A stretch of DNA of 64,000 nt from Coccinella septempunctata (taxonomy: Eukaryota > Arthropoda > Insecta > Coleoptera > Coccinellidae), in NCBI RefSeq assembly GCF_907165205.1, contig NC_058196.1, positions 662,501 through 726,500 of the forward strand. Direction: 5' to 3'. The position numbers were made by a program, and so were the translations under genes. Shown piece by piece: positions 11,459 to 22,298 of this stretch (positions are counted from its first letter, which is position 1; the number at the start of each line of letters is the position of its first letter). Under the pieces are notes generated by a model. That model searched no databases, was not told the DNA's origin, and was given only the letters and a program-made list of their open reading frames with translations.

Positions 11459-11466
11459 CCTATTAC

Positions 11467-12228
11467 AAGAATTTTCCTAATGGAAGAGGATATGTGGTTT
11501 CAATTCTAGATCGTCCTCGTAAAAAATTACCTCTCACTGATTACTTGACCTTGAACAATGAGAACTGGCTAAGTGACGCAGTGATAGATTTTATTTCAAA
11601 CATGTTGAATACGAACGATGTTTACCAAATCATTGATGCTGGACTTCATGCTCAGTTCATTTTTAACCAGCCACAACATTCTTTTCTCGATAATTTAAAA
11701 ATTGAGAAAGATGACTTGTTTATACCCATATTAGTCAATGGAAACCATTGGTGCGCAATCGAAATCAGTATTTCAAAGAGAGAATTCACATACTTAGATC
11801 CATTCGGCGAACAACACCCTACAAGTGTTTCATATTTAAAAAAATTCATAAGTTACTTAAAGGAGAGTAATCAATTGGAAGCACTTCATAATTATAAAAG
11901 TTGGAAAATTGTAAAAAAAGAACATATAACACAAAATGATGCACATAATTGTGGCATTTTCATTCTGTACTTCTTTAAACAGATCATCCAAAAAAAATCT
12001 CTCAATGAATGGGCCGATATGAATGAGCTGAGAAAAGAATTTCAGATAGAAGTATTGAAATCTTCTATGCCTGTAGAAAATATTTGCCTCATCTGTGGTA
12101 ATATCCGAAATGAGATATATAGGCGATGTAAACTTTGTTTTAGATTATTACATAAGAGATGCCTGTTTGAAAACAAAATGGAAAATGATATTTGTGAACT
12201 GTGTTCTCAATACAGCCTCATAGAATAG
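11467..12228 (+). pseudogene. Ulp1-type (C48) cysteine protease with C-terminal PHD finger
   Basis: After the MITE the frame stays open to the stop at 12228. The protease core shows the C48 triad in order: His in NGNHWCAIE (codon 11746-11748), Asp in TYLDPFG (11797-11799) and Cys in AHNCGIFIL (11950-11952), with a Gln/Asn patch (HITQND) just before the Cys. C48 enzymes cut SUMO/NEDD8-like modifiers. A second PHD-like finger follows (12085-12208: CLIC, CKLC, LLHKRC, CELC). Its phase after the MITE suggests it was once one protein with the PHD-bearing part, giving transposase-PHD-Ulp1-PHD. All key residues are intact in this copy. Confidence 0.75.
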
Positions 12229-12524
12229 TTTTCTTCGGGAACTAACTTAGGGTCATTAAGTTTTTGAGGAGAAATAATTCTTTTTAGAATTCACCAAATG
12301 AGACGATGTATAATTTACAAGAATATAAGTTGAAACAAAATATGCCACGCTTATATATAATATTTTTTATGTTGGCTCCTCGGTGTTAGGATGAATTTGA
12401 TATAACAATTGATTGAAATAATTTTAATCCTAATATTTCTCACTTTGCAAAATTTACAGAATAATATGTACTCAACGGGTGGTTAATTGAGTTATTTTTT
12501 TTTAGACATAATATCTTCTATATT
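12229..12524. other. 3' flank of the transposase gene
   Basis: AT-rich, no gene seen. It probably holds the transcript's 3' UTR. Confidence 0.3.
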
Positions 12525-12872
12525 CAATAGCGTAGATAAAATGAAAACACACACTATTTTTCATATGTTTATATCCTCAGGCGATCGATTTCGGTATATT
12601 TTCTATCATCAGGAAATCTGAAAGCTTGCAAACAACAGTATAAAGTGGTAAATCTTGCTATAACTGAAATTAAGTACACTACATTATCCATAATCAGAAC
12701 AGAAGATTAATTCGGAAAAGTTTAATTCTTTCTAGGTCAAAGCGAAAAATACTCTATACTTTTGTTTGTGAATTTTTAGATTGATGGATTGATGGAAAAT
12801 ATATCGAAATCGATCGCCTGAGAATAAAAACATTTAAGAAATAAGGTGTTTTTCATTGCATCTACGTTATTT
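12525..12872. mobile_element. Inverted-repeat element inside the foldback transposon
   Basis: Arms of about 80 bp (12526-12608 and 12781-12870) are inverse, with the well-kept block CAGGCGATCGATTTCG near 12580 and its inverse near 12810. A minus-strand CTGATGA...CCGAAA string in the left arm recalls hammerhead-like signatures of Penelope relatives, but stem II is weak, so I do not call a ribozyme. Confidence 0.55.
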
Positions 12873-12965
12873 ATTAAGTAAATATTAAGTAAATTCTTTG
12901 GCCATCAAATTTTGTAACCAAGTCGAATTTCAATACTTTGAAATGTCACCAAGAAATCAGGATTC

Positions 12966-13290
12966 TGAAATTTATTTTTCCTACTAGCGTTTGGAAAGTA
13001 GTACTTTTCCAGAATCGCACGCATATGCGTACGGAAAGTGAATAACAGGGCTTTTATTCCGCACGCAAATATCAAAAAGTCGCATCAATCATAAAATTTT
13101 GGCATGTCTCTTTGTGATATTTTTCCTAACACATATGGAAAATGCACACGACAGATTGAACTGCAGTCTCTTGCGGAAAGGTATCACTTTCCACACTTGT
13201 TAGTATAAAATAACCATTTTCTACAAGCGTGCGCCTTTTAACCCTTTGCCCGCACGCATTTCAAGTCGCACAGAATAATTATCCCAAACG
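12966..13290. repeat. CpG-rich interspersed repeat, copy A
   Basis: This stretch has many GCGTGCGG/CCGCACGC strings and TTTCTACAAGCG (near 13223). It shares these and their order, inverted, with 31840-32275, so the two are diverged copies of one family. Ends are not defined. Confidence 0.5.
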
Positions 13291-13433
13291 ATGCGTGAAA
13301 AACCCAAATGTTGAGGAGAAAATAAAATTCTGTCATGCCTCATGTTGTGTGGTTGTTGTGAAAATAAATTACACGTTGTGAAAAGACAATTTGATTAACC
13401 CCGGAGAACGTTACAATATAAATTAATCAAATC

Positions 13434-16400
13434 AAATCGGCTTCTAGGGGGTGTAAGTGGATAGGATAAAAAGCACTTTTTTCTGCTATGGTTTGTCGAT
13501 ATCATTTCCGAATTTGAAGTCGATCCTATGTCCAGTTTTTTAGTAATCGAATTTTTAACATTGACAGGTGTCAAATCTTGGCTTCTAGGGGGTGTAAGTG
13601 GATAGGATAAAAAGCACTTTTTTCTGCTATGGTTTGTCGATACCGTTTCCGAATTTGAAGTCGATCCTATGTCCAGTTTTTTAGTAATCGAATTTTTAAC
13701 ATTGACAGGTGTCAAATCTCGGCTTCTAGGGGGTGTAAGTGGATAGGATAAAAAGCACTTTTTTCTGCTATGGTTTGTCGATATCATTTCCGAATTTGAA
13801 GTCGATCCTATGTCCAGTTTTTTAGTAATCGAATTTTTAACATTGACAGGTGTCAAATCTTGGCTTCTAGGGGGTGTAAGTGGATAGGATAAAAAGCACT
13901 TTTTTCTGCTATGATTTGTCGATACCGTTTCCGAATTTGAAGTCGATTCTATGTCCAGTTTTTTAGTAATCGAATTTTTAACATTGACAGGTGTCAAATC
14001 TCGGCTTCTAGGGGGTGTAAGTGGATAGGATAAAAAGCACTTTTTTCTGCTATGGTTTGTTGATATCATTTCCGAATTTGAAGTCGATCCTATGTCCAGT
14101 TTTTTAGTAATCGAATTTTTAACATTGACAGGTGTCAAATCTTGGCTTCTAGGGAGTGTAAGTGGATAGGATAAAAAGCACTTTTTTCTGCTATGATTTG
14201 TCGATACCGTTTCCGAATTTGAAGTCGATCCTATGTCCAGTTTTTTAGTAATCGAATTTTTAACATTGACAGGTGTTAAATCTTGGCTTCTAGGGAGTGT
14301 AAGTGGATAGAAAAAAAAGCCCTTTTTTCTGCTATGGTTTGTCGATATCATTTCCGAATCTGAAGTCGATCCTATGTTCAGTTTTTTAGTTATCGAATTT
14401 TTAACATTGACAGGTGTCAAATCTTGGCTACTAGGGGGTGTAAGTGGCTAGGATGAAAAGCACTTTTTTCTGCTATGATTTGTCGATACCGTTTCCGAAT
14501 TTGAAGTCGATCCTATGTCCAGTTTTTTAGTAATCGAATTTTTAACATTGACAGGTGTCAAATCTTGGCTTCTAGGGGGTGTAAGTGGATAGGATAAAAA
14601 GCACTTTTTTCTGCTATGGTTTGTCGATACCGTTTCCGAATTTGAAGTCGATCCTATGTCCAGTTTTTTAGTAATCGAATTTTTAACATTGACAGGTGTC
14701 AAATCTCGGCTTCTAGGGGGTGTAAGTGGATAGGATAAAAAGCACTTTTTTCTGCTATGGTTTGTCGATATCATTTCCGAATTTGAAGTCGATCCTATGT
14801 CCAGTTTTTTAGTAATCGAATTTTTAACATTGACAGGTGTCAAATCTTGGCTTCTAGGGAGTGTAAGTGGATAGGATAAAAAGCACTTTTTTCTGCTATG
14901 GTTTGTCGATATCATTTCCGAATTTGAAGTCGATCCTATGTCCAGTTTTTTAGTAATCGAATTTTTAACATTGACAGGTGTTAAATCTTGGCTTCTAGGG
15001 AGTGTAAGTGGATAGAAAAAAAAGCACTTTTTTCTGCTATGTCGATATCATTTCCGAATCTGAAGTCGATCCTATGTTCAGTTTTTTAGTTATCGAATTT
15101 TTAACATTGACAGGTGTCAAATCTTGGCTACTAGGGGGTGTAAGTGGCTAGGATGAAAAGCACTTTTTTCTGCTATTTGTCGATACCGTTTCCGAATTTG
15201 AAGTCGATCCTATGTCCAGTTTTTTAGTTATCGAATTTTTAACATTGACAGGTGTCAAATCTTGGCTACTAGGGGGTGTAAGTGGCTAGGATGAAAAGCA
15301 CTTTTTTCTGCTATAATTTGTCGATACCGTTTCCGAATTTGAAATCGATCCTATGTCCCGTTTTTTAGTAATCGAATTTTTAACATTGACAGGTGTCAAA
15401 TCTTGGCTTCTAGGGGTTGTAAGTGGATAGGATAAAAAGCACTTTTTTCTGCTATGGTTTGTCGATATCATTTCCGAATTTGAAGTCGATCCTATGTCCA
15501 GTTTTTTAGTAATCGAATTTTTAACATTGACAGGTGTTAAATCTTGGCTTCTAGGGGTTGTAAGTGGATAGGATAAAAAGCACTTTTTTTTGCTATGGTT
15601 TGTCGATATCATTTCCGAATTTGAAGTCGATCCTATGTCCAGTTTTTTAGTAATCGAATTTTTAACATTGACAGGTGTCAAATCTTGGCTTCTAGGGAGT
15701 GTAAGTGGATAGGATAAAAAGCACTTTTTTCTGCTATGGTTTGTCGATATCATTTCCGAATTTGAAGTCGATCCTATGTCCAGATTTTTAGTAATCGAAT
15801 TTTTAACATTGACAGGTGTCAAATCTTGGATTCTAGGGAGTGTAAGTGGATAGGATAAAAAGCACTTTTTTCTGCTATGGTTTGTCGATATCATTTCCGA
15901 ATTTGAAGTCGATCCTATGTCCAGTTTTTTAGTAATCGAATTTTTAACATTGACAGGTGTTAAATCTTGGCTTCTAGGGAGTGTAAGTGGATAGAAAAAA
16001 AAGCACTTTTTTCTGCTATGGTTTGTCGATACCGTTTCCGAATTTGAAGTCGATCCTATGTCCAGTTTTTTCAGTAATCGAATTTTTAACATTGACAGGT
16101 GTCAAATCTTGGCTTCTAGGGGTTGTAAGTGGATAGGATAAAAAGCACTTTTTTCTGCTATGGTTTGTCGATACCGTTTCCGAATTTGAAGTCGATCCTA
16201 TGTCCAGTTTTTTAGTTATCGAATTTTTAACATTGACAGGTGTCAAATCTTGGCTACTAGGGGGTGTAAGTGGCTAGGATGAAAAGCACTTTTTTCTGCT
16301 ATAATTTGTCGATACCGTTTCCGAATTTGAAATCGATCCTATGTCCCGTTTTTTAGTAATCGAATTTTTAACATTGACAGGTGTCAAATCTTGGCTTCTA

Positions 16401-18240
16401 GGGGTTGTAAGTGGATAGGATAAAAAGCACTTTTTTCTGCTATGGTTTGTCGATACCGTTTCCGAATTTGAAGTCGATCCTATGTCCAGTTTTTTAGTTA
16501 TCGAATTTTTAACATTGACAGGTGTCAAATCTTGGCTACTAGGGGGTGTAAGTGGCTAGGATGAAAAGCACTTTTTTCTGCTATAATTTGTCGATACCGT
16601 TTCCGAATTTGAAATCGATCCTATGTCCCGTTTTTTAGTAATCGAATTTTTAACATTGACAGGTGTCAAATCTTGGCTTCTAGGGGTTGTAAGTGGATAG
16701 GATAAAAAGCACTTTTTTCTGCTATGGTTTGTCGATATCATTTCCGAATTTGAAGTCGATCCTATGTCCAGTTTTTTAGTAATCGAATTTTTAACATTGA
16801 CAGGTGTTAAATCTTGGCTTCTAGGGGTTGTAAGTGGATAGGATAAAAAGCACTTTTTTTTGCTATGGTTTGTCGATATCATTTCCGAATTTGAAGTCGA
16901 TCCTATGTCCAGTTTTTTAGTAATCGAATTTTTAACATTGACAGGTGTCAAATCTTGGCTTCTAGGGAGTGTAAGTGGATAGGATAAAAAGCACTTTTTT
17001 CTGCTATGGTTTGTCGATATCATTTCCGAATTTGAAGTCGATCCTATGTCCAGATTTTTAGTAATCGAATTTTTAACATTGACAGGTGTCAAATCTTGGC
17101 TTCTAGGGAGTGTAAGTGGATAGGATAAAAAGCACTTTTTTCTGCTATGGTTTGTCGATATCATTTCCGAATTTGAAGTCGATCCTATGTCCAGTTTTTT
17201 AGTAATCGAATTTTTAACATTGACAGGTGTTAAATCTTGGCTTCTAGGGAGTGTAAGTGGATAGAAAAAAAAGCACTTTTTTCTGCTATGGTTTGTCGAT
17301 ATCATTTCCGAATCTGAAGTCGATCCTATGTCCAGTTTTTTAGTTATCGAATTTTTAACATTGACAGGTGTCAAATCTTGGCTACTAGGGGGTGTAAGTG
17401 GCTAGGATGAAAAGCACTTTTTTCTGCTATGATTTGTCGATACCGTTTCCGAATTTGAAGTCGATTCTATGTCCAGTTTTTTAGTAATCGAATTTTTAAC
17501 ATTGACAGGTGTCAAATCTTGGCTTCTAGGGGGTGTAAGTGGATAGGATAAGAAGCACTTTTTTCTGCTATGGTTTGTCGATATCATTTCCGAATCTGAA
17601 GTCGATCCTATGTCCAGTTTTTTAGTTATCGAATTTTTAACATTGACAGGTGTCAAATCTTGGCTACTAGGGGGTGTAAGTGGCTAGGATGAAAAGCACT
17701 TTTTTCTGCTATGATTTGTCGATACCGTTTCCGAATTTGAAGTCGATTCTATGTCCAGTTTTTTAGTAATCGAATTTTTAACATTGACAGGTGTAAAATC
17801 TTGGCTTCTAGGGGGTGTAAGTGGATAGGATAAGAAGCACTTTTTTCTGCTATGGTTTGTCGATATCATTTCCGAATCTGAAGTCGATCCTATGTCCAGT
17901 TTTTTAGTTATCGAATTTTTAACATTGACAGGTGTCAAATCTTGGCTACTAGGGGGTGTAAGTGGATAGGAAAAAAGCACTTTTTTCTGCTATGATTTGT
18001 CGATACCGTTTCCGAATTTGAAGTCGATCCTATGTCCAGATTTTTAGTAATCGAATTTTTAACATTGATAGGTGTCAAATCTTGGCATCTAGGGGATGAA
18101 AGTGGATAGGATAAAAAGCACTTTTTTCTGCTATGGTTTGTCGATACCGTTCTCGAATTTGAAGTCGATCCTATGTCCAGTTTTTTAGTAATCGGATTTT
18201 TAATATTGGACGGTGTCAAATCTCGGTTCCTAGGGGGTGT
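13434..18240 (-). repeat. 141-bp tandem array, right arm, about 34 copies
   Basis: This is the same monomer as at 6141-7270 in inverse orientation. Variants (GGGGGTGT, GGGAGTGT, GGGGTTGT; TATAATTTG with GTCCCG) mark sub-families. A block of about 1.27 kb (9 monomers) beginning near 15301 recurs at 16571, and a two-monomer shift of 282 bp occurs at 16289/16571, so parts of the array were duplicated as blocks. Open frames of up to 341 residues on the minus strand follow from the 3x47 period. Variants with TAG (GGCTAGGATG) break them. Confidence 0.95.
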
Positions 18241-18608
18241 AAGTGAATGCGGCAAATGACATTTTTCTGCTTCATTTCGTGTATTAATCTCCTGAATTTG
18301 AAGTGCATTTTATGACCCATTTTTTGAACAACATTGACAGTGAATGATGATGGGTGTTTTCAATATAACTCTTGAAATTTGAGGTCGATCTTAAGTACAT
18401 ACATTTTTTGAGTTAACATTCATTATTTCTTTCCCTCAGCTTTCACAGGCGTGATTTGAAAAAAAAAATGTTACGTAATAATAATAGTTCTCATATCAAT
18501 CCAGACGCGAGAATTCATGTTTGCATCGATATCCGCTCAACTGAACAGTGGCGTACGACGAATTCAAGGTCAAATTCTGCTATCTCATTCGGCTGTTTTC
18601 ACACCGGT
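18241..18608 (-). repeat. Unique outer part of right terminal inverted repeat
   Basis: Inverse match to 6120-5720, ending in GTTTTCACACCGGT at the target duplication. The right copy has a single copy of the 32-bp unit. Confidence 0.9.
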
Positions 18609-18617
18609 TAGGTATGA
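18609..18617. repeat. 9-bp target duplication, right copy
   Basis: TAGGTATGA follows the terminus GTTTTCACACCGGT and matches 5711-5719 exactly. Confidence 0.9.
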
Positions 18618-18890
18618 TCCTCGGTATGATCTTTCATTAACTACATCTTCTACTATACCTCTTTCCCATTTTTTATTAACAATATTTTGGATGAGTACAT
18701 TGTCACCTACCTTCAGCTTACTTAGCTGGGTAGCGCTTTTATCATAATGAAGTGTTTTTGTTTTGTTTTTTCAACAACTTATTATGAACAACTTCTGGAT
18801 ATATTACTACAGGTTTAAGAGCATTATCTGGTGCAGGAATCTTTGTCTTTAGTATACGACTTAGAAATATATCAGGTCTTGTGAACCTAC
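18618..18890 (-). pseudogene. Gypsy integrase C-terminal part, joined to Copia RT sequence
   Basis: On the minus strand, LSRILKTKIPAPDNALKP and then SKLKVGDNVLIQN with KKWERGIVEDVVNERSY are typical of the region after a Gypsy integrase core. The frame has one break near 18750. The upstream end is odd: the bases just after the piggyBac insertion read SRFTRPDIF, which fits the end of a Copia RT palm (AIGSLLYL at 21600-21640 lies on the other side of piggyBac). The Copia-to-Gypsy switch is near 18868. Confidence 0.7.
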
Positions 18891-19089
18891 TTAACCCATT
18901 AAAGCCCATAATTCCCCTGTGAATGTGAAATTGAGTATAATGGATCGTTGAGACTCAAGAAATGATATTTGAGAAAAAAAAATGATTATCGAACATGCAG
19001 GAGAGTTGCTTTGGAGTGGCCACTTTAGTTGCCACCAGGATTATTCATATAGAAATAATTTCAATTGCAATCAAACTAGGATTCATATC

Positions 19090-19270
19090 TTCATAAACTT
19101 TTTAGGGTTTTCACTCCCAATCTCTGAAACAAAATCAAGTGCAAGAATTTACGCAGGAGCAAATCGTTGATTTCATTTTTAATTGATTTTGTTTCAGAGA
19201 TCGGGAGTGAAAACCCTAAAAAGTTTATGAAGAAATGCAGAATCCTCCCAGAATAAATTGCAATCGATAT
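19090..19270. mobile_element. Penelope-like short insert, 181 bp, 14-bp target duplication
   Basis: CTAGGATTCATATC flanks it on both sides (19076-19089 and 19271-19284). Inside are inverse arms around TTTCACTCCCAATCTCTGA and TCAGAGATCGGGAGTGAAA. The outer sequence is shared with the 443-bp element at 44693-45135, which has extra central sequence, so this is a deleted copy of that family. Confidence 0.85.
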
Positions 19271-19314
19271 CTAGGATTCATATCATTTTATTGTTTTTCT
19301 GAAGTAGTAGTATT

Positions 19315-21394
19315 TCACACTTTATTACATAGAATATTAGTTTTAACGTCATGAAAAACCTTGAAGCATTCATCAGGGTGAAGGGGAACCTCGCACTTTT
19401 TGCACAAAAAAGTTTTACGCCTGCCACAGATTTTACAGCGGCGATACTTAGAATCACCTTTTTCGATGAAATGATCTGTTCGATCCTTTCTGATTTCTTC
19501 GAGTGCTGGTGTGAATTCTAGAGACGATCGAACTCCTGGTGTCATCGGAGGACTTCAGAATGAACATTGCACACTGACGTCTGAAATCCAATAGAGGAAT
19601 ATCGTGACCAAGGCGACGATACAGTAACCAGCCTTGTGTGCAGCATACATCCACGGTCCACGAGAAATAGGACCACCACCATTTTTTTTGACCTGATTCT
19701 GTTTCGGTAGGATGCCAGAAATTGATCAGAAAGATCTACTCCACCCATGTTACTGTTGTAACGAGCAATGGGACCTGGTACTTTGACAGGAATGGGTTTC
19801 TTAGCAGTTCTGGAGTATCGATTGGATTTAGCCATGGGGTATACATTATCGCAGTTAGTAAGCACTGTAACAACGTTGTTGTCATTCCAACGGACTGCCA
19901 GAATATCTCCAGAAGAACTAGTGGCTGTTTCACCTCTTGGTTTATTCTTCCACGTTTTTTTATCTGGTAGCCTCATTGCAACATTGCAACGATTCTCACG
20001 CAGAGTACCAGTGCCACCAATTCCTCTGCGACTGAGCTCTTCCAACAAACCAACGGATGTGAATAAATTGTCAAAGTAGAGTCGAATCCCCTTTGGCAAT
20101 TTCATGTGGTCAACAACTCCAACGACTACATCACTTCCTTGACCAAGACCAGTTTCTGGAAGACGAGTTGAACTACCACAATAGGGTTCAACATGATGGA
20201 TGTACCCAGAAGGATCCGCAGCAACCCATAACTTGAAGCCAAATCTGATCGGTTTGCCGCGAATGAACTGTTTACATCCATGCTTTCCGTAATAGGGAAT
20301 CATGCTCTCGTCGACGCTAAGAGTGGGTCCAGGAATGATTTGTTTGAAGCAGTTGTTGAGGTGATCAAAAAGAGGTCGCACCTTATACATTTTATCTGTG
20401 CCATCATTAGTTTCATTGTTAGCTAGGCGGATGAAACTCATGAGTTCATCGAAACGATTCCGACGGATTGCATCGGAAACTAATTTTGAATGTACATCTG
20501 GATCCTGTTTCCAGTAGAGTCTTCTATATGGAAGAGGGTGGTAACCTGGCAGCAGCATAACCCCGACAAAAGTAATGATTTCTTCAGGAGTGGCATTGAG
20601 GTTGTGAACAAGCTTTTGCATAGAATACCGATTTGTTTCGGTGACAATCTGACTCAATAAATCTTCTGAAAAATAAGCCCTGAAAGCGTCAGTAGGACTT
20701 AGGACAGTTTCTTTCAGAAAATCTTCTGCCAATGGTCGAAATTCGCATTCGGGTTCAGGAATAGTAGAAGATAATTCATTTATCATCGGCGTCCAAGTAC
20801 GTTCTGTGGGCCGCTTGCGCTAAGTGCTTTTACATCGAATTCTCTTCTGCGAAGAAGTGCTAGGTCCAGGCTCTTGTGCATGGTCTTCATCTTGGATAAC
20901 CGGATTGCCGTGATCATCATTAGATTCTAAATAGGTTGTTTCAACCTGAGAGCCCAATATACGAGCTGGTAGGTGATCAATATCTCCAACTACCTCTTCA
21001 TCCGACAAATCAGAGTCCTTATCTGTTTCTGCACCAGGAAGCTCATCAGGAGGACATATAGCTATAGAGGTAGGTGGTATGTACTCATCGTTCTCGATAA
21101 GGTCAAGTAATTCATGAAAAAGTAACCCAGTGCCAGATCTTCCTCGAGTATACCTGTAAAAATCAGCATTTGATGAGAAATCGAGATATTGCAGAAATTG
21201 ATATTATATGTTGCCGCTTTCAACTTTAGTTGCCATCGACGTTTGCACGTATGCCAAAGATGAAACATTTCATGAAAATATGTCCGTGGTATACTGATAT
21301 GTTGCTATACTCATATTGAATACAATTGACATAAAAATACGAACGTAAAGGTATTCATCAATTTGAATACTTACATTCTCTCGTCGACTGCCAT
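19315..21394 (-). pseudogene. piggyBac transposase with 5' intron
   Basis: The start is ATG at 21394-21392 (MAVDER). Exon 1 ends at 21375 with a GTAAGT donor, and exon 2 begins at 21153 after TTTTTACAG, a 221-base intron that keeps the frame. The N-terminus is acidic (DELPGAETDKDSDLSDEEV). The DDE_Tnp_1_7 core shows the three piggyBac Asp residues in SVDESMIPYYGKHG, LYFDNLFTS and NMGGVDLSDQ. The C-terminal zinc finger (CKICGRRKTFLCKKC) is present. Damage: an in-frame TAG near 20820 and frame breaks near 19660 and 19545. The catalytic residues survive, but the protein cannot be made whole from this copy. Confidence 0.85.
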
Positions 21395-21598
21395 TATTGT
21401 GAATGAACTAGGTTGAAATAAAAGATATACGCAGACTCACTGTATATCAATATGGGATTGACTGTTGTACTAAATGAGGCAGAGGATAGCATATCAGCTG
21501 AACTGACCAATGGAACCTGTGCAACTACGCGCATGCGCATATTATGGAGTCGAATATGTAGTGGCAACTTAAGTTGCCAATGGGCTGTAATGGGTTGA

Positions 21599-22270
21599 AT
21601 ACAACAGGGAACCTATAGCTTTCTTATACGGAAAATCTGTTCATTCGTTACTTCCGGAACTTTATGACTTCCTTGAGGAACTAAAGGAGTATCAACTGAA
21701 TTTGAGTTTTCCATTCGAAATTCTCTCAAGAAATTTAGTAGGAAAGCCAAATTGTTTTACGTTAAAACGTGACTTCAACATATTCACATTTTCCTGAATA
21801 AGGTTTCTACAACTACCTGTAATTAATAGATCATCAACATATACTAAAATCAAAATGATATTACTATCTTCCTTTTTCTTATATAAACCTGGTTCTCGTA
21901 AATTTGATTCAAAACCAGAATCCTTCAGAAAATTATCAAGTGTCATAAACCAACATTTCGGTGCTATAGATAATCCATAAAGAGATTTTCGTAACTTCAA
22001 TATTACCTTTGATTTATCAAGATTGATTCCTCCAGGAACACTTACATATTTTGGTCGATCAATTTCACCATGAAGATGGTGTTTTGATATCCAACTATTC
22101 AACATGCCAATTCCTAGAAACTGACAATGCAAATAATAATTTAACAACTGATAGAGCTGGTGTAGGAGATGCAGTTTCCTCAGGAGTATACTTTTCAGTA
22201 TCTTTTCATCCTACAACAACTAAACGAGCCTTACACACACCATTGTCCTTAACTGTAAATACCCATTTCA
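21599..22270 (-). pseudogene. Copia reverse transcriptase, partial
   Basis: On the minus strand the RT begins near 22270 (SIPLKWVFTVKDNG, KARLVVVG) and continues through VSVPGGINLDKS, LRKSLYGL, the active site ILVYVDDLLITG, and near 21630 PYKKAIGSLLY, where piggyBac interrupts. Several frame breaks occur, including near 22160 and 21690. It copies RNA to DNA in Copia retrotransposition. It directly follows gag-protease sequence with no integrase between, so an internal deletion joined these parts. Confidence 0.85.
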
Positions 22271-22298
22271 ACGGAATACTTTTCATACCTTGTTTTCT

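Larger units (their letters stand above)
5720..18608 (+). mobile_element. Foldback DNA transposon, 12.9 kb, MULE/NOF-like
   Basis: What I see: 12,889 bp bounded by inverted termini (ACCGGTGTGAAAACAGCCG), a 9-bp target duplication, ~400-bp unique terminal segments, then inward arrays of 141-bp tandem repeats in opposite orientations on the two sides, and a central gene region on the plus strand. What is known: Mutator-like elements make 8-11 bp (usually 9) target duplications, and Drosophila FB elements have long inverted repeats made of tandem repeats, some carrying the NOF transposase gene. Inference: this is an autonomous-type foldback element of the MULE/NOF kind, now decayed by several secondary insertions (8284-8712, 11267-11458, 12525-12872) and frame breaks. 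The family name needs a profile search; KDZ/Zisupton-type elements are an alternative. Confidence 0.8.
18895..21594 (-). mobile_element. piggyBac-like element, 2.7 kb
   Basis: Termini are CCCATTAAAGCCCAT (18895) and its near-inverse ending ATGGGCTGTAATGGG (21594). TTAA precedes the left end (18891-18894); the right copy is mutated to TTGA (21595-21598). It encodes a piggyBac transposase on the minus strand. A 181-bp Penelope-like insert sits in its 3' part. Confidence 0.9.

Noticed and set aside
12590..12612. Third hammerhead motif on the minus strand
   Set aside because: CTGATGA and CCGAAA are present, but stem II has almost no pairing.
13395..17980. Long minus-strand ORFs in the tandem array as real repeat proteins
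   Set aside because: They follow from a stop-poor 141-bp unit; several monomers carry TAG and one-base insertions (near 16072) break the frame.
13434..18240. CRISPR-like array
   Set aside because: The units are contiguous 141-bp tandem repeats without unique spacers, in a eukaryotic transposon.
5720..18608. Polinton/Maverick identity
   Set aside because: No protein-primed polymerase, retroviral-type integrase, packaging ATPase or capsid genes; target duplication is 9 bp rather than 6.
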